Notes: generated by a model not told the origin, from the sequence alone. A DNA stretch of 64,000 nt from Pseudomonas sp. dw_612 (GCF_018449725.1 NZ_JAAVVC010000003.1:434001-498000), one strand, 5' to 3'. Positions 53,474 through 61,913 are shown, counted from the stretch's first letter. Numbers and translations: made by a program.

Positions 53474-54106
53474 ATGCGCGCCATGCAAATACCCTCTGAT
53501 CACCCGCTGCTGTTACGTATCGTCGACGACTTGGCCGAACGGGGCTGGTCGCAGCAGAATATTTTCCTGCCTCTGGATCTGACCCGGCAGTTGGCGGCTG
53601 AGTGCCGTAAACGTGCAACCGAGGGTGAATTGGCCCCGGCGGCGGTGGGGCGCGGGCCGACATCGGAGATTCGTGAAGGGATCCGGGGCGATCACATTCA
53701 GTGGCTCGAACCCGGTGAAACAGAGTCCTGCGACCGCTACCTGAGCTTGATGGACAGACTGCGCGAGGCCATGAATCGCGGGTTGTTCCTCGGCCTGGAG
53801 GATTTCGAAAGCCACTTCGCCCTGTACCCGCCCGGTGCGTTCTACCTCAAGCACGTGGACCGTTTTCGCGACGATGACCGGCGCATGGTCTCGGCGGTCA
53901 TCTACCTCAACGACGCCTGGCTGCCCGAACACGGCGGCGACCTGCGCATGTACCTCAAGGACGGCGTCGAACACAACGTGGTACCCACCGGAGGCTGCCT
54001 GGTGGTGTTCCTGTCGGGCGAAGTGCCCCACGAAGTCCTGCCCGCCACCCGGGATCGCCTGTCGTTGACCGGTTGGTTCCGCCGTCGCGGTAACGAGCCG
54101 TTCTGA
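53474..54106 (+). CDS. 2-oxoglutarate/Fe(II)-dependent oxygenase
   Basis: A 210-residue protein with the prolyl-4-hydroxylase-like 2OG-Fe(II) fold. The iron triad is His127 and Asp129 in YLKHVDRFRDDDRRM and His186 in GEVPHEVLPATRDR, and the 2-oxoglutarate arginine is in RDRLSLTGWFRRR near 196. This is the PiuC/SM-20-like small family. Its substrate is unknown. AGGA lies 7 nt before the ATG at 53474. It ends 2 nt before the DUF523 gene, so the two form an operon. Confidence 0.88.
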   Translation: MRAMQIPSDHPLLLRIVDDLAERGWSQQNIFLPLDLTRQLAAECRKRATEGELAPAAVGRGPTSEIREGIRGDHIQWLEPGETESCDRYLSLMDRLREAMNRGLFLGLEDFESHFALYPPGAFYLKHVDRFRDDDRRMVSAVIYLNDAWLPEHGGDLRMYLKDGVEHNVVPTGGCLVVFLSGEVPHEVLPATRDRLSLTGWFRRRGNEPF

Positions 54107-54108
54107 TC

Positions 54109-54594
54109 ATGCAAAAGATTCTGGTGAGCCGCTGCCTGCTGGGCCATCGCGTACGTTACGACGGCGGGGCGAGTGGACCGTTTGATCTGTTGGACCAATG
54201 GCTCGCCGAGGGCCGGGTCGTGCCGTTGTGCCCGGAAGTCGCGGGTGGCTTGCCGACGCCAAGGGCGGCGGCGGAGATTCCGGGTGGGCAGGGTGGTGAC
54301 GTGCTGGATGGGCAGGCGTCGGTGATCACCACCGAGGGCGAGGACGTCAGCGCGGAGTTTCTGTCGGGGGCTTATCAGGCGTTGGAGTTGGTGCAGAAAC
54401 ACGGCATCCGGATTGCGGTCTTGAAGGCCAACAGCCCGTCGTGCGGGAATTTGCTGACGTATGACGGGAGCTTCAGTGGTGTGAAGATCAGCGGAGAAGG
54501 CGTGACGGCGGCGTTGCTCAAGCGCCACGGCGTTCAAGTGTTTAGTGAGCTGGAGTTGATTGAGGCGGCGCTGGCTTTGAGAGCTTTGAGCTGA
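54109..54594 (+). CDS. DUF523 domain-containing protein
   Basis: A 161-residue protein of the DUF523 family: KILVSRCLLGHRVRYDG at the start, PLCPEVAGGLPTPR near 40, and AVLKANSPSCGN near 105. Conserved cysteines (Cys9, the PLCPE cysteine and SPSCG) suggest a metal or redox site. Function is not established. It begins 2 nt after the 2OG-oxygenase gene and is followed by an unusual long inverted repeat. Confidence 0.85.
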   Translation: MQKILVSRCLLGHRVRYDGGASGPFDLLDQWLAEGRVVPLCPEVAGGLPTPRAAAEIPGGQGGDVLDGQASVITTEGEDVSAEFLSGAYQALELVQKHGIRIAVLKANSPSCGNLLTYDGSFSGVKISGEGVTAALLKRHGVQVFSELELIEAALALRALS

Positions 54595-54600
54595 TCCTGA

Positions 54601-54814
54601 ATCCACCCCTCACCCTAACCCTCTCCCCAGAGGGTAGAGGGGACTGACCGAGTTGTCCTTGGAGCTACATCGACCTGAATTACCGAGTTGAACTCAAGTC
54701 TTGAAAAAAGCAGGTCTACTGCGATCAAACGCCGAACTCAGGCCTTGAAGACCATGGAGATCGGCTCCCTTTCCCCTCTCCCCTCTGGGGAGAGGGTTGG
54801 GGTGAGGGGTGGAT
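54601..54814. repeat. Long-armed inverted repeat (TCACCCTAACCCTCTCCCC class)
   Basis: Arms of 34 nt (ATCCACCCCTCACCCTAACC... at 54601-54634 and its complement at 54781-54814, with two or three mismatches) frame about 146 nt, which have no coding look. Purine/pyrimidine skew in the arms is strong. It is a third repeat class, seen once here, between convergent DUF523 and binding-protein genes. Confidence 0.85.
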
Positions 54815-54832
54815 CTAAAGGCCTCAAAAATC

Positions 54833-55420
54833 TCAGGGCTTTGGCTCCACGCTCGTATCCACCCCAAACCACTTCTGCGTCAACGCCTCCAGCCGACCAT
54901 CCGCCTTGATCCGCTGCAACGCGTTGTCGAGGCTGGCGTGGAACGCCGGGTTACCTTTCTGGAACGGAATCGCCAGGCTCACCGGCTCGCTGGCCTTCGG
55001 CGCCTCTTCCTTCAGCGTTTGCACCAGCAGCATCGACTGCGGTGGCTCTTCTTTGTGCGCGATCAATTGCGCATCGGTGTGGCTGTAGGGTTCGCTGAAG
55101 TCGAAACGATCCTTCAGATCCGCGGTCATTGCTATGTGGTTGATCGCAACGTCGTACTTGCCGGTTTCAACACCTGGCAGCAGATCGCTGGCGTCTGTAA
55201 CGACGAAGTCGGCCCGCACATCCAGTTCGTTGGCCAGCAGCTGACCCAGCTCGACCTCGAACCCGGTCAGTTTGCCGTCGTCCTTGAAATTGAAGGGCGG
55301 TGTATTAGCCTCAAGAGCAATACGTAATTCGCCACGGTCGTACACGTCGTCAATCAGTTCGGCATGAGCCAAAGGGCTCAAAAGGGGTAGCAGGCAGATC
55401 AGGCCAGGCAAAAAACGCAT
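54833..55420 (-). CDS. Amino-acid-type solute-binding protein lacking most of its second lobe
   Basis: A 195-residue protein with a signal peptide (MRFLPGLICLLPLLSPLAHA) and the first lobe of a family 3 binding protein (GELRIALEANTPPFNFKDDG, LTGFEVELGQLLANELDV, DVAINHIAMTADLKDRFDFS). After IAHKEE near 130 only about 30 residues of mid-domain remain before the usual end PFQKGNPAFHASLDNAL and KADGRLEALTQKWFG. Normal family length is about 250. So roughly 60 residues of lobe 2 appear deleted, in frame. It may be a decaying gene or a single-lobed binder. The start has AGGAG 5 nt upstream. Confidence 0.7.
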   Translation of the reverse strand: MRFLPGLICLLPLLSPLAHAELIDDVYDRGELRIALEANTPPFNFKDDGKLTGFEVELGQLLANELDVRADFVVTDASDLLPGVETGKYDVAINHIAMTADLKDRFDFSEPYSHTDAQLIAHKEEPPQSMLLVQTLKEEAPKASEPVSLAIPFQKGNPAFHASLDNALQRIKADGRLEALTQKWFGVDTSVEPKP

Positions 55421-55555
55421 GGTCACTCCTTTGAATTCATTATCGCGATGCTCTGGTTCAGGCTCGCTTTGCTATGGTTGTCGAGGTCCTTCGACAACGA
55501 ATGGCCGTGAAGTTGTCTCGGCCACGCGGATTTTATGGAAAAACTGGAGAAGAGA

Positions 55556-55981
55556 ATGAAAACGTTTATGTCACGAGCAGCATTGGCTGGCCTGTTGATG
55601 GGTGTGTCGGTGCTGGCCAGCGCCGCGACTCCGGCGCCCAAGGGTGCGCAAGTGTTCATCGTATCTCCCGAAGACGGCGCGACTGTCCCGGAAACCTTTA
55701 CCGTCAAATTCGGTGTCAAGGACGTGGCCCTCGCCCCGGCTGGCGATGTCACCAAAAACACCGGTCATCACCATTTGCTGATTGATGTAAAAGAATTGCC
55801 TGCCGCCGGCGCGCCAATTCCGCTGGACGCCAACCACATGCACTTCGGCAAGGCGCAGACCCAGACCGAGATCAAACTGGCCCCGGGCAAGCACACCTTG
55901 CAACTGGAACTGGGTGACAGCGGCCATATGCCGTTCGATCCGCCGATCGTGTCGAAGAAGATCACCGTCAACGTTAAATGA
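55556..55981 (+). CDS. DUF4399 domain-containing exported protein
   Basis: A 141-residue protein with a signal peptide (MKTFMSRAALAGLLMGVSVL ending ASA) and the DUF4399 domain, an Ig-like beta fold (VFIVSPEDGATVPETFTVKF). His-rich elements recur: NTGHHHLLID, DANHMHFGKA and DSGHMPFDPP, suggesting periplasmic metal (copper) binding, though not proven. GGAGAAGAGA precedes the ATG at 55556. A bidirectional terminator separates it from serA. Confidence 0.85.
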   Translation: MKTFMSRAALAGLLMGVSVLASAATPAPKGAQVFIVSPEDGATVPETFTVKFGVKDVALAPAGDVTKNTGHHHLLIDVKELPAAGAPIPLDANHMHFGKAQTQTEIKLAPGKHTLQLELGDSGHMPFDPPIVSKKITVNVK

Positions 55982-55997
55982 CAGTGTAGCGCCCATG

Positions 55998-56027
55998 AAA
56001 AAGGAGACCCGAAGGTCTCCTTTTTTT
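55998..56027. terminator. Bidirectional terminator between DUF4399 gene and serA
   Basis: AAAAAGGAGACC-CGAA-GGTCTCCTTTTTTT, a perfect stem flanked by A and T runs; serves both convergent genes. Confidence 0.9.
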
Positions 56028-56043
56028 GTCGCTCAAATCGCTA

Positions 56044-57273
56044 TCAGAACAATACGCGGCAACGAATGGTGCCGTTGATGTGCTGCAGTTTCTCCTGAGC
56101 GATTTCCGAGTAGTCGGCGTCGACGTCGATCACGACGTAACCGACTTTCTCGTTGGTCTGCAGGAACTGACCGGAGATGTTGATACCGTTTTCGGCGAAG
56201 ACCTTGTTGATCTCGCTCATCACACCCGGAATGTTCTCGTGGATGTGCAGCAGACGGTGCTTGCCAGGGTGAGCCGGCAGGGCCACTTCCGGGAAGTTCA
56301 CCGACGACACGGACGTACCGTTGTCGCTGTACTTGACTAGTTTTTCTGCCACTTCCAGACCGATGTTGGCTTGCGCTTCAGCGGTGGAACCACCGATGTG
56401 CGGGGTCAGAATCACGTTGTCCAGGCCACGCAGCGGGCTCTCGAACTCTTCGTCGTTGGAGCGCGGCTCCACCGGGAATACGTCGATAGCGGCGCCGATC
56501 AGGTGCTTGTCCTTGATCGCGTCTGCCAGGGCTTGCAGTTCAACCACGGTGCCGCGAGCGGCGTTGATCAGGATGCCGCCCTTCTTGATGGCGCGGATTT
56601 CCTTCTCGCCGATCATCCACTGGGTGGCTGCGGTTTCCGGAACGTGCAGGGTGACGATGTCGGACATACCGAGCAGATCAGTCAGCTTGCCAACCTGCGT
56701 CGCGTTGCCCAATGGCAGCTTGGTCACGGTGTCGTAGAAGAACACCTGCATGCCCAGACCTTCGGCCAGGACCGACAACTGCGTACCGATCGAGCCGTAA
56801 CCGACGATGCCGAGCTTCTTGCCACGGATTTCAAAGGAATTGGCCGCGCTCTTGATCCAGCCGCCACGGTGGCAGGAAGCGTTTTTCTCAGGGATGCCGC
56901 GCAGCAACAGGATCGCTTCGGCCAGTACCAGCTCAGCCACGGAGCGGGTGTTGGAGTACGGCGCGTTGAACACCGCGATACCGCGTTCGCGGGCAGCGTT
57001 CAGGTCAACCTGGTTGGTGCCGATGCAGAAACACCCTACAGCCACGAGCTTCTTCGCGTGATCGAAGATCTCTTCGGTCAGTTGAGTGCGAGAGCGAATG
57101 CCGATGAAGTGCGCATCAGCGATCTTTTCCTTCAGCTGGGCTTCCGGCAGAGAACCGGTGAGGTACTCGATGCTGGTGTAGCCCGCCGACTTGAGAACGT
57201 CGACAGCCGATTGGTGGACGCCTTCGAGAAGAAGGAACTTGATCTTGCTCTTATCGAGAGAAGTCTTGCTCAT
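56044..57273 (-). CDS. serA: D-3-phosphoglycerate dehydrogenase
   Basis: A 409-residue enzyme of serine synthesis, equal in size to E. coli SerA. It oxidises 3-phosphoglycerate with NAD and can also reduce 2-oxoglutarate to D-2-hydroxyglutarate. The substrate and NAD domains include GIRSRTQLTEEIF, KLGIVGYGSIGTQLSVLAEG and NAARGTVVELQAL, with the catalytic His in LTPHIGGSTAEAQ. The C-terminal ACT domain (about 335-409; HIHENIPGVMSEIN) confers serine feedback. It is divergent from the D-2-hydroxyglutarate dehydrogenase gene. Confidence 0.96.
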   Translation of the reverse strand: MSKTSLDKSKIKFLLLEGVHQSAVDVLKSAGYTSIEYLTGSLPEAQLKEKIADAHFIGIRSRTQLTEEIFDHAKKLVAVGCFCIGTNQVDLNAARERGIAVFNAPYSNTRSVAELVLAEAILLLRGIPEKNASCHRGGWIKSAANSFEIRGKKLGIVGYGSIGTQLSVLAEGLGMQVFFYDTVTKLPLGNATQVGKLTDLLGMSDIVTLHVPETAATQWMIGEKEIRAIKKGGILINAARGTVVELQALADAIKDKHLIGAAIDVFPVEPRSNDEEFESPLRGLDNVILTPHIGGSTAEAQANIGLEVAEKLVKYSDNGTSVSSVNFPEVALPAHPGKHRLLHIHENIPGVMSEINKVFAENGINISGQFLQTNEKVGYVVIDVDADYSEIAQEKLQHINGTIRCRVLF

Positions 57274-57380
57274 CTGCGTAAACCTGTATCCCGGAGAAAA
57301 ATGGCAGGAAATAGCCAGCAGACGCTGACCCGGACGGCAAGAAAGCCGTCACCGCAGAATAGCCCTTGGGCACTACCCTG

Positions 57381-57410
57381 CGGGGTCGGTATGCTAGCAT
57401 ACGCACCCCG
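57381..57410. promoter_or_regulatory. 30-bp near-palindrome between serA and the D-2-hydroxyglutarate dehydrogenase gene
   Basis: A perfect 14-bp palindrome GTATGCTAGCATAC (57389-57402) is extended by CGGGGT on the left and ACCCCG on the right with a 2-bp mismatch on each side. It contains opposed TATGCT hexamers usable as -10 elements in both directions; TTGGGC at 57366-57371 is a possible -35 for the plus strand (18-bp spacing). It sits 108 nt from serA and 68 nt from the other start. It is a strong candidate operator for co-control of the two genes. Confidence 0.55.
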
Positions 57411-57477
57411 CTAAACACTCATTCCTGCGACGTGAAGCGTTCTCAGGATGACCATGAATTGTTCGAGAGTTCTGTCG

Positions 57478-58872
57478 ATGACCAATCCTGCCCTGATTGA
57501 AGAGCTGAAGACCCTGGTTGAGCCTGGCAAGGTACTGACCGATGCCGACTCCCTGAATGCTTACGGTAAGGATTGGACCAAGCATTTCGCCCCGGCCCCC
57601 ACGGCCATCGTGTTCCCCAAGACCACCGAGCAGGTCCAGGCCATCGTGCGCTGGGCCAACGAGCACAAGGTTGCCTTGGTGCCGTCCGGCGGTCGTACCG
57701 GGTTGTCCGCCGCTGCCGTGGCCGCGAATGGCGAAGTGGTTGTGTCGTTCGACTACATGAACCAGATTCTCGACGTGAACCTCACTGACCGCACCGCCGT
57801 TTGTCAGCCGGGCGTGGTCACCGAGCATTTGCAGAACGTCGCCGAAGAAAAAGGCCTGTACTACCCGGTGGACTTCGCTTCGGCCGGTTCCAGTCAGATT
57901 GGCGGCAATATCGGCACCAATGCCGGCGGGATCAAGGTGATTCGCTACGGCATGACCCGCAACTGGGTGGCTGGCATGAAAGTCGTCACCGGCAAGGGCG
58001 ATGTGCTGGAACTGAACCGCGACCTGATCAAGAACGCCACCGGTTACGACCTGCGTCAGCTGTTCATCGGCGCGGAAGGCACCCTCGGTTTTGTGGTCGA
58101 AGCGACCATGCGCCTGGACCGCGCGCCGAAAAACCTCACAGCGATGGTCCTCGGCACCGCCGATTTCGACTCGATCATGCCGGTATTGCACGCGTTCCAG
58201 AGCAAACTGGACCTGACCGCGTTCGAATTCTTCTCCGATAAAGCCTTGGCCAAGGTCATGGGCCGTGGCGACGTGCCGGCGCCGTTCGAGTCCGATTGCC
58301 CGTTCTACGCGCTGCTGGAATTCGAAGCGACCACCGAAGAAGTGGCCAACCATGCCCTCGAAACCTTCGAGCACTGCGTCGAGCAGGGCTGGGTGCTGGA
58401 CGGCGTAATGAGCCAGAGCGAAACCCAACTGCAAAACCTGTGGAAGCTGCGCGAGTACATTTCCGAAACCATTTCCCACTGGACGCCATACAAGAACGAC
58501 ATTTCGGTCACCGTTTCGAAAGTCCCGGCGTTCCTGAAGGAAATCGACGCGATCGTCGGCGAACACTACCCGGATTTCGAAATCGTCTGGTTCGGCCACA
58601 TCGGCGACGGCAACCTGCATTTGAACATCCTCAAACCGGAAAACCTGAGCAAGGACGAGTTCTTCGCCAAGTGCGCGACCGTCAACAAGTGGGTGTTCGA
58701 AACCGTCGAGAAGTACAACGGTTCGATTTCCGCCGAACACGGCGTGGGCATGACCAAGCGTGACTACTTGACCTACAGCCGCTCGCCGGTCGAGATCGAG
58801 TACATGAAAGCCGTCAAAGCGGTATTCGACCCGAACGGCATCATGAACCCGGGCAAAATTTTCGCTGTTTGA
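57478..58872 (+). CDS. FAD-binding oxidoreductase, D-2-hydroxyglutarate dehydrogenase type
   Basis: A 464-residue flavoprotein of the VAO/GlcD family. The FAD domain has VPSGGRTGLSAAAVA and GGNIGTNAGGIKVIRYG, and the C-terminal domain has FGHIGDGNLHLNIL (metal/substrate histidines) and SAEHGVGMTKRDYL. The Pseudomonas orthologue next to serA oxidises D-2-hydroxyglutarate back to 2-oxoglutarate, pulling the SerA reaction forward; electrons go to the respiratory chain through an electron-transfer flavoprotein. The start at 57478 (MTNPALIEEL) is the family start; ten upstream in-frame codons are unlikely. Confidence 0.9.
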   Translation: MTNPALIEELKTLVEPGKVLTDADSLNAYGKDWTKHFAPAPTAIVFPKTTEQVQAIVRWANEHKVALVPSGGRTGLSAAAVAANGEVVVSFDYMNQILDVNLTDRTAVCQPGVVTEHLQNVAEEKGLYYPVDFASAGSSQIGGNIGTNAGGIKVIRYGMTRNWVAGMKVVTGKGDVLELNRDLIKNATGYDLRQLFIGAEGTLGFVVEATMRLDRAPKNLTAMVLGTADFDSIMPVLHAFQSKLDLTAFEFFSDKALAKVMGRGDVPAPFESDCPFYALLEFEATTEEVANHALETFEHCVEQGWVLDGVMSQSETQLQNLWKLREYISETISHWTPYKNDISVTVSKVPAFLKEIDAIVGEHYPDFEIVWFGHIGDGNLHLNILKPENLSKDEFFAKCATVNKWVFETVEKYNGSISAEHGVGMTKRDYLTYSRSPVEIEYMKAVKAVFDPNGIMNPGKIFAV

Positions 58873-58893
58873 ATCAACGAGCAGGAGTCGGTA

Positions 58894-59559
58894 ATGAGCT
58901 ATCAGCACCAGTATGTCGACGGTACGCGGATTCACTTCCCGCTGGGAAAAGTGGTGTGCATCGGCCGTAACTATGCCGAACACGCCAAGGAACTGGACAA
59001 TCCGGTCCCTACCGAGCCACTGCTGTTCATCAAGCCGGGCAGTTGTGTGGTGCCGCTGGAAGGCGGTTTTGCCATTCCGACCGAACGTGGTTCGGTGCAC
59101 TACGAAGCGGAAATCGCTGTGTTGATCGGCAAGCCACTGTCGACCAAGCCGAGCCGTGAAGAAGTACTGGATGCCATCTCCGGCTTCGCCCCGGCCCTGG
59201 ACCTGACCCTGCGCGACAAGCAGGCCGAGCTGAAATCCAAAGGCCTGCCGTGGGAAATCGCCAAGTCCTTCGACGGCGCGGCGGTGATTGCGCCGTTCGT
59301 GGTCGGCAGCACCTTCGCCGACCTGACCGACATCGGCATCCGCCTGACCATCAACGGCGAAGTGCGCCAGGATGGCAACAGCAAGGACATGCTCAACCCG
59401 ATCGTGCCGATGATCCAGTACATGGCCGGCTGCTTCTCGCTGCAGGCCGGGGACGTGATCCTGACCGGCACGCCAGTGGGCGTTGGCCCGCTGAATGTCG
59501 GTGACGACATCGTGCTGGAATTGACCGGCGCCAGCAGCTTCACCAGCAGCGTTCGCTGA
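58894..59559 (+). CDS. Fumarylacetoacetate hydrolase family protein
   Basis: A 221-residue FAH-fold protein. Family motifs are VVCIGRNYAEHAKEL, LLFIKPGSCVV, the metal ligands in VHYEAEIAVLIGKP (Glu), LTLRDKQAELK (Asp) and the lysine in KSFDGAAVIAPFV, and VILTGTPVGVGPLNVGDD near the end. Small FAH proteins act as oxaloacetate decarboxylase/tautomerase, acylpyruvate hydrolase or related enzymes; which one cannot be told. AGGAG is 7-8 nt upstream. It follows the dehydrogenase by 21 nt and is probably co-transcribed. Confidence 0.9.
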   Translation: MSYQHQYVDGTRIHFPLGKVVCIGRNYAEHAKELDNPVPTEPLLFIKPGSCVVPLEGGFAIPTERGSVHYEAEIAVLIGKPLSTKPSREEVLDAISGFAPALDLTLRDKQAELKSKGLPWEIAKSFDGAAVIAPFVVGSTFADLTDIGIRLTINGEVRQDGNSKDMLNPIVPMIQYMAGCFSLQAGDVILTGTPVGVGPLNVGDDIVLELTGASSFTSSVR

Positions 59560-59573
59560 TTCACACAAAACCC

Positions 59574-59663
59574 TGTGGGAGCGGGCTTGCTCGCGAAAGC
59601 GGCGTGTCATTCGACGATGATGTTGACTGAACCACCGCATTCGCGAGCAAGCCCGCTCCCACA
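59574..59663. repeat. REP doublet
   Basis: TGTGGGAGCGGGCTTGCTCG and complement with a ~42-nt spacer, after the FAH-family gene. Confidence 0.9.
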
Positions 59664-59809
59664 TTGGTTTTGGGGATGCCCTGAAAAGGGCTTTCCCGCC
59701 ATTTCCCGTTTTTTTCACATCCTGTCTGGATAATTCCGCGGTTCCTGGCGTCTGAGCCTGCCCGTTTGTGCTATTACCCTTAGCCTGAATTTCTGGAACG
59801 CATCCCCTG

Positions 59810-60739
59810 ATGGCAACGCAACCGCTCCCGACTCTGCACACCTCTCGTCGTCCACGTTTTCTCCTGCGCTGGTATTACTGGCTGTTGCTGGCGGTTGTGG
59901 CGGGTTATGGCCTGGCGTTTGCGATGCATTGGGACGATCGCGGCGTGCTCTGGGTCCTGGAGCGTTTCGAAAGCCCGGCCGAGCGCCAGCAAAGTGTCTG
60001 GCTGCCGGATTACCGTGCGGTGATCGATGCCAAGCCGCTGTCGGGGATGGAAAAGGATGAAGCCTCGGACCTGGCCTACGATCCGCAGAGCAAAACCCTG
60101 TTTTCGGTCATGGGCAAGAATCCGTTCCTGGCCGAACTGACGCTGCAAGGCGACGTGTTGCGCAAGATGCCGCTGGTGGGCTGGAGCAATCCGGAAGGCG
60201 TGACCGTCATGGGCAATGGTCTGTTGGCGATTACCGATGAGCGCCAGCACATGCTCTCCATCGTCAAGGTCGATGCCGACACCCGCGAACTGAACATCAA
60301 CAACTTCCCTAAATATGATCTGGGTCCGTCGAAAGACCAGAATAAAGCGTTCGAAGCCATCGTCTGGGATCCGCGCAATCAGCAACTGCTGCTCGGCGAA
60401 GAGCGCCCGCCGGCATTGTTCAGCTGGAAAAGCGATGGCAGCCAGACCCTCAAGGGCGATAAACAGAAACTGGCCAGTAACGAACTGGACATCCGCAACC
60501 TGTCGGCCCTGGCCATCGACCCGCGTACCGGTCATACCCTGGTGCTGTCCGCCGACTCGCACCTGCTGCTGGAGCTGGACGAGAAGGGCGAGCAGGTCAG
60601 CTTCATGACCCTGCTGGGCGGTTTCAACGGCCTGAAAAACACCATTCCCCGCGCCGAAGGCGTGACCATGGACGAAGCTGGCACGCTGTACATGGTCAGC
60701 GAGCCGAATCTGTTTTATCGCTTCGAAAAACAGAAATAG
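59810..60739 (+). CDS. SdiA-regulated / CarP-like beta-propeller protein (first copy)
   Basis: A 309-residue protein with an N-terminal membrane anchor (FLLRWYYWLLLAVVAGYGLAF) and a periplasmic beta-propeller of the SdiA-regulated family: EASDLAYDPQSKTLFSVMGK, PEGVTVMGNGLLAITDERQ and AEGVTMDEAGTLYMVSEPNL. The P. aeruginosa homologue near rpiA is CarP, a calcium-regulated putative phytase-like propeller; transfer of that role is inference. It is followed 130 nt later by a paralogue. Confidence 0.82.
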   Translation: MATQPLPTLHTSRRPRFLLRWYYWLLLAVVAGYGLAFAMHWDDRGVLWVLERFESPAERQQSVWLPDYRAVIDAKPLSGMEKDEASDLAYDPQSKTLFSVMGKNPFLAELTLQGDVLRKMPLVGWSNPEGVTVMGNGLLAITDERQHMLSIVKVDADTRELNINNFPKYDLGPSKDQNKAFEAIVWDPRNQQLLLGEERPPALFSWKSDGSQTLKGDKQKLASNELDIRNLSALAIDPRTGHTLVLSADSHLLLELDEKGEQVSFMTLLGGFNGLKNTIPRAEGVTMDEAGTLYMVSEPNLFYRFEKQK

Positions 60740-60868
60740 CCTACAGCTTGAGGCTGGCGCGCGGTCACTCGTTCGGGTAAACCTGCTGGACCGCGGTCGA
60801 AGGCTTTAAGCTTGAATTCAGATGGCCGTGGTATTTCATCCGCCCGCCCTGTTTTCGAGCTTGCCTGA

Positions 60869-61786
60869 ATGCGTCGACTTGCCCGCCCCAAACCCCTGAT
60901 TTTGACCCTGTCGGTGATTGCGTTGATCGCGCTCGTCGCGCTGGGCCAGTATCTGCGTCTGTTCGAGCGAGCCTGGTTCAATCTGCACACGCTATGGCAG
61001 CCGGCCAGTGAGCATTCCATTGGCTTGGATCAATATCGGGTGGTGATCGAGGCGCACGTGATCGACGGGCTCGACGATGACGTTTCGGCACTGACCTATG
61101 ATCCGGTGCGTAAAAGCCTGTTCACCGTGACCAACAAGAATTCCGAGCTGATCGAACTGTCTCTGGACGGCAAGATCTTGCGGCGCGTCTCGTTAGTCGG
61201 TTTCGGCGACCCGGAGGCCGTGGAGTTCATCAGCGCCGACACCTACGTGATCAGCGATGAACGCCAGCAGCGGTTGATCAAGATTCACCTGGAGGAAGGT
61301 ACGACGTTCCTCGACGCCGCAGACGCCGAGCAGATGACCCTCGGCGTGCACATGAGCAGCAACAAGGGGTTTGAAGGGTTGGCGTACGACTCGGTGGGCA
61401 AGCGGCTGTTTGTCGCCAAGGAGCGCGACCCGATGCTGATCTACGAAGTGCAGGGCTTCCCGCATTACAACCCGGAGAAATCCTACGCCGTACACGTCGT
61501 CAACAATCCCAAGCGCGATGCCGGGATGTTTGTTCGGGACTTGTCGAGCCTGCAATACGACGAGCGCAGCGGCCACTTGATGGCGTTGTCCGATGAGTCG
61601 CGGCTGATCATGGAGCTGGATGTGGACGGGCGACCGCTGAGCACGATGTCCCTGAACAAGGGGAGCCAGGGCCTGCAAAAGACCGTGCCGCAAGCGGAAG
61701 GGATTGCGATGGACGACGATGGCACGTTGTACCTCGTCAGTGAGCCGAACCTGTTCTACACCTTCAAAAAGCCCACACAAAACTAA
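60869..61786 (+). CDS. SdiA-regulated / CarP-like beta-propeller protein (second copy)
   Basis: A 305-residue paralogue of the preceding protein: N-terminal anchor (LILTLSVIALIALVALGQYL), then the same propeller landmarks (DDVSALTYDPVRKSLFTVTN, PEAVEFISADTYVISDERQ, AEGIAMDDDGTLYLVSEPNL). Overall layout is shared but many positions differ, so the duplication is old. Each has a possible own promoter; the 129-nt gap has no clear terminator. Function is as uncertain as for the first copy. Confidence 0.82.
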   Translation: MRRLARPKPLILTLSVIALIALVALGQYLRLFERAWFNLHTLWQPASEHSIGLDQYRVVIEAHVIDGLDDDVSALTYDPVRKSLFTVTNKNSELIELSLDGKILRRVSLVGFGDPEAVEFISADTYVISDERQQRLIKIHLEEGTTFLDAADAEQMTLGVHMSSNKGFEGLAYDSVGKRLFVAKERDPMLIYEVQGFPHYNPEKSYAVHVVNNPKRDAGMFVRDLSSLQYDERSGHLMALSDESRLIMELDVDGRPLSTMSLNKGSQGLQKTVPQAEGIAMDDDGTLYLVSEPNLFYTFKKPTQN

Positions 61787-61804
61787 CCAACACCCCAAAA
61801 CAAC

Positions 61805-61894
61805 TGTGGTAGCGGGCTTGCTCGCGAAGGCGGTGTGTCATCAAACAATGATGCTGACTGACACACCGCCTTCGCGAGCAAGCCCGCTCCCACA
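61805..61894. repeat. REP doublet
   Basis: ACTGTGGTAGCGGGCTTGCT and complement; the left arm has GTGGTAG in place of GTGGGAG. Inner GGTGTGTCA/TGACACACC pairing. Lies between convergent propeller and rpiA genes. Confidence 0.88.
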
Positions 61895-61913
61895 GGTTTA
61901 TCTGTGTGGCGGG

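Noticed and set aside
57394..59841. Antisense open frame of about 815 codons across the dehydrogenase and FAH genes
   Set aside because: It is a mirror of high-GC third positions of two well-recognised genes; it has low-complexity His/Arg/Val-rich content and no family resemblance.
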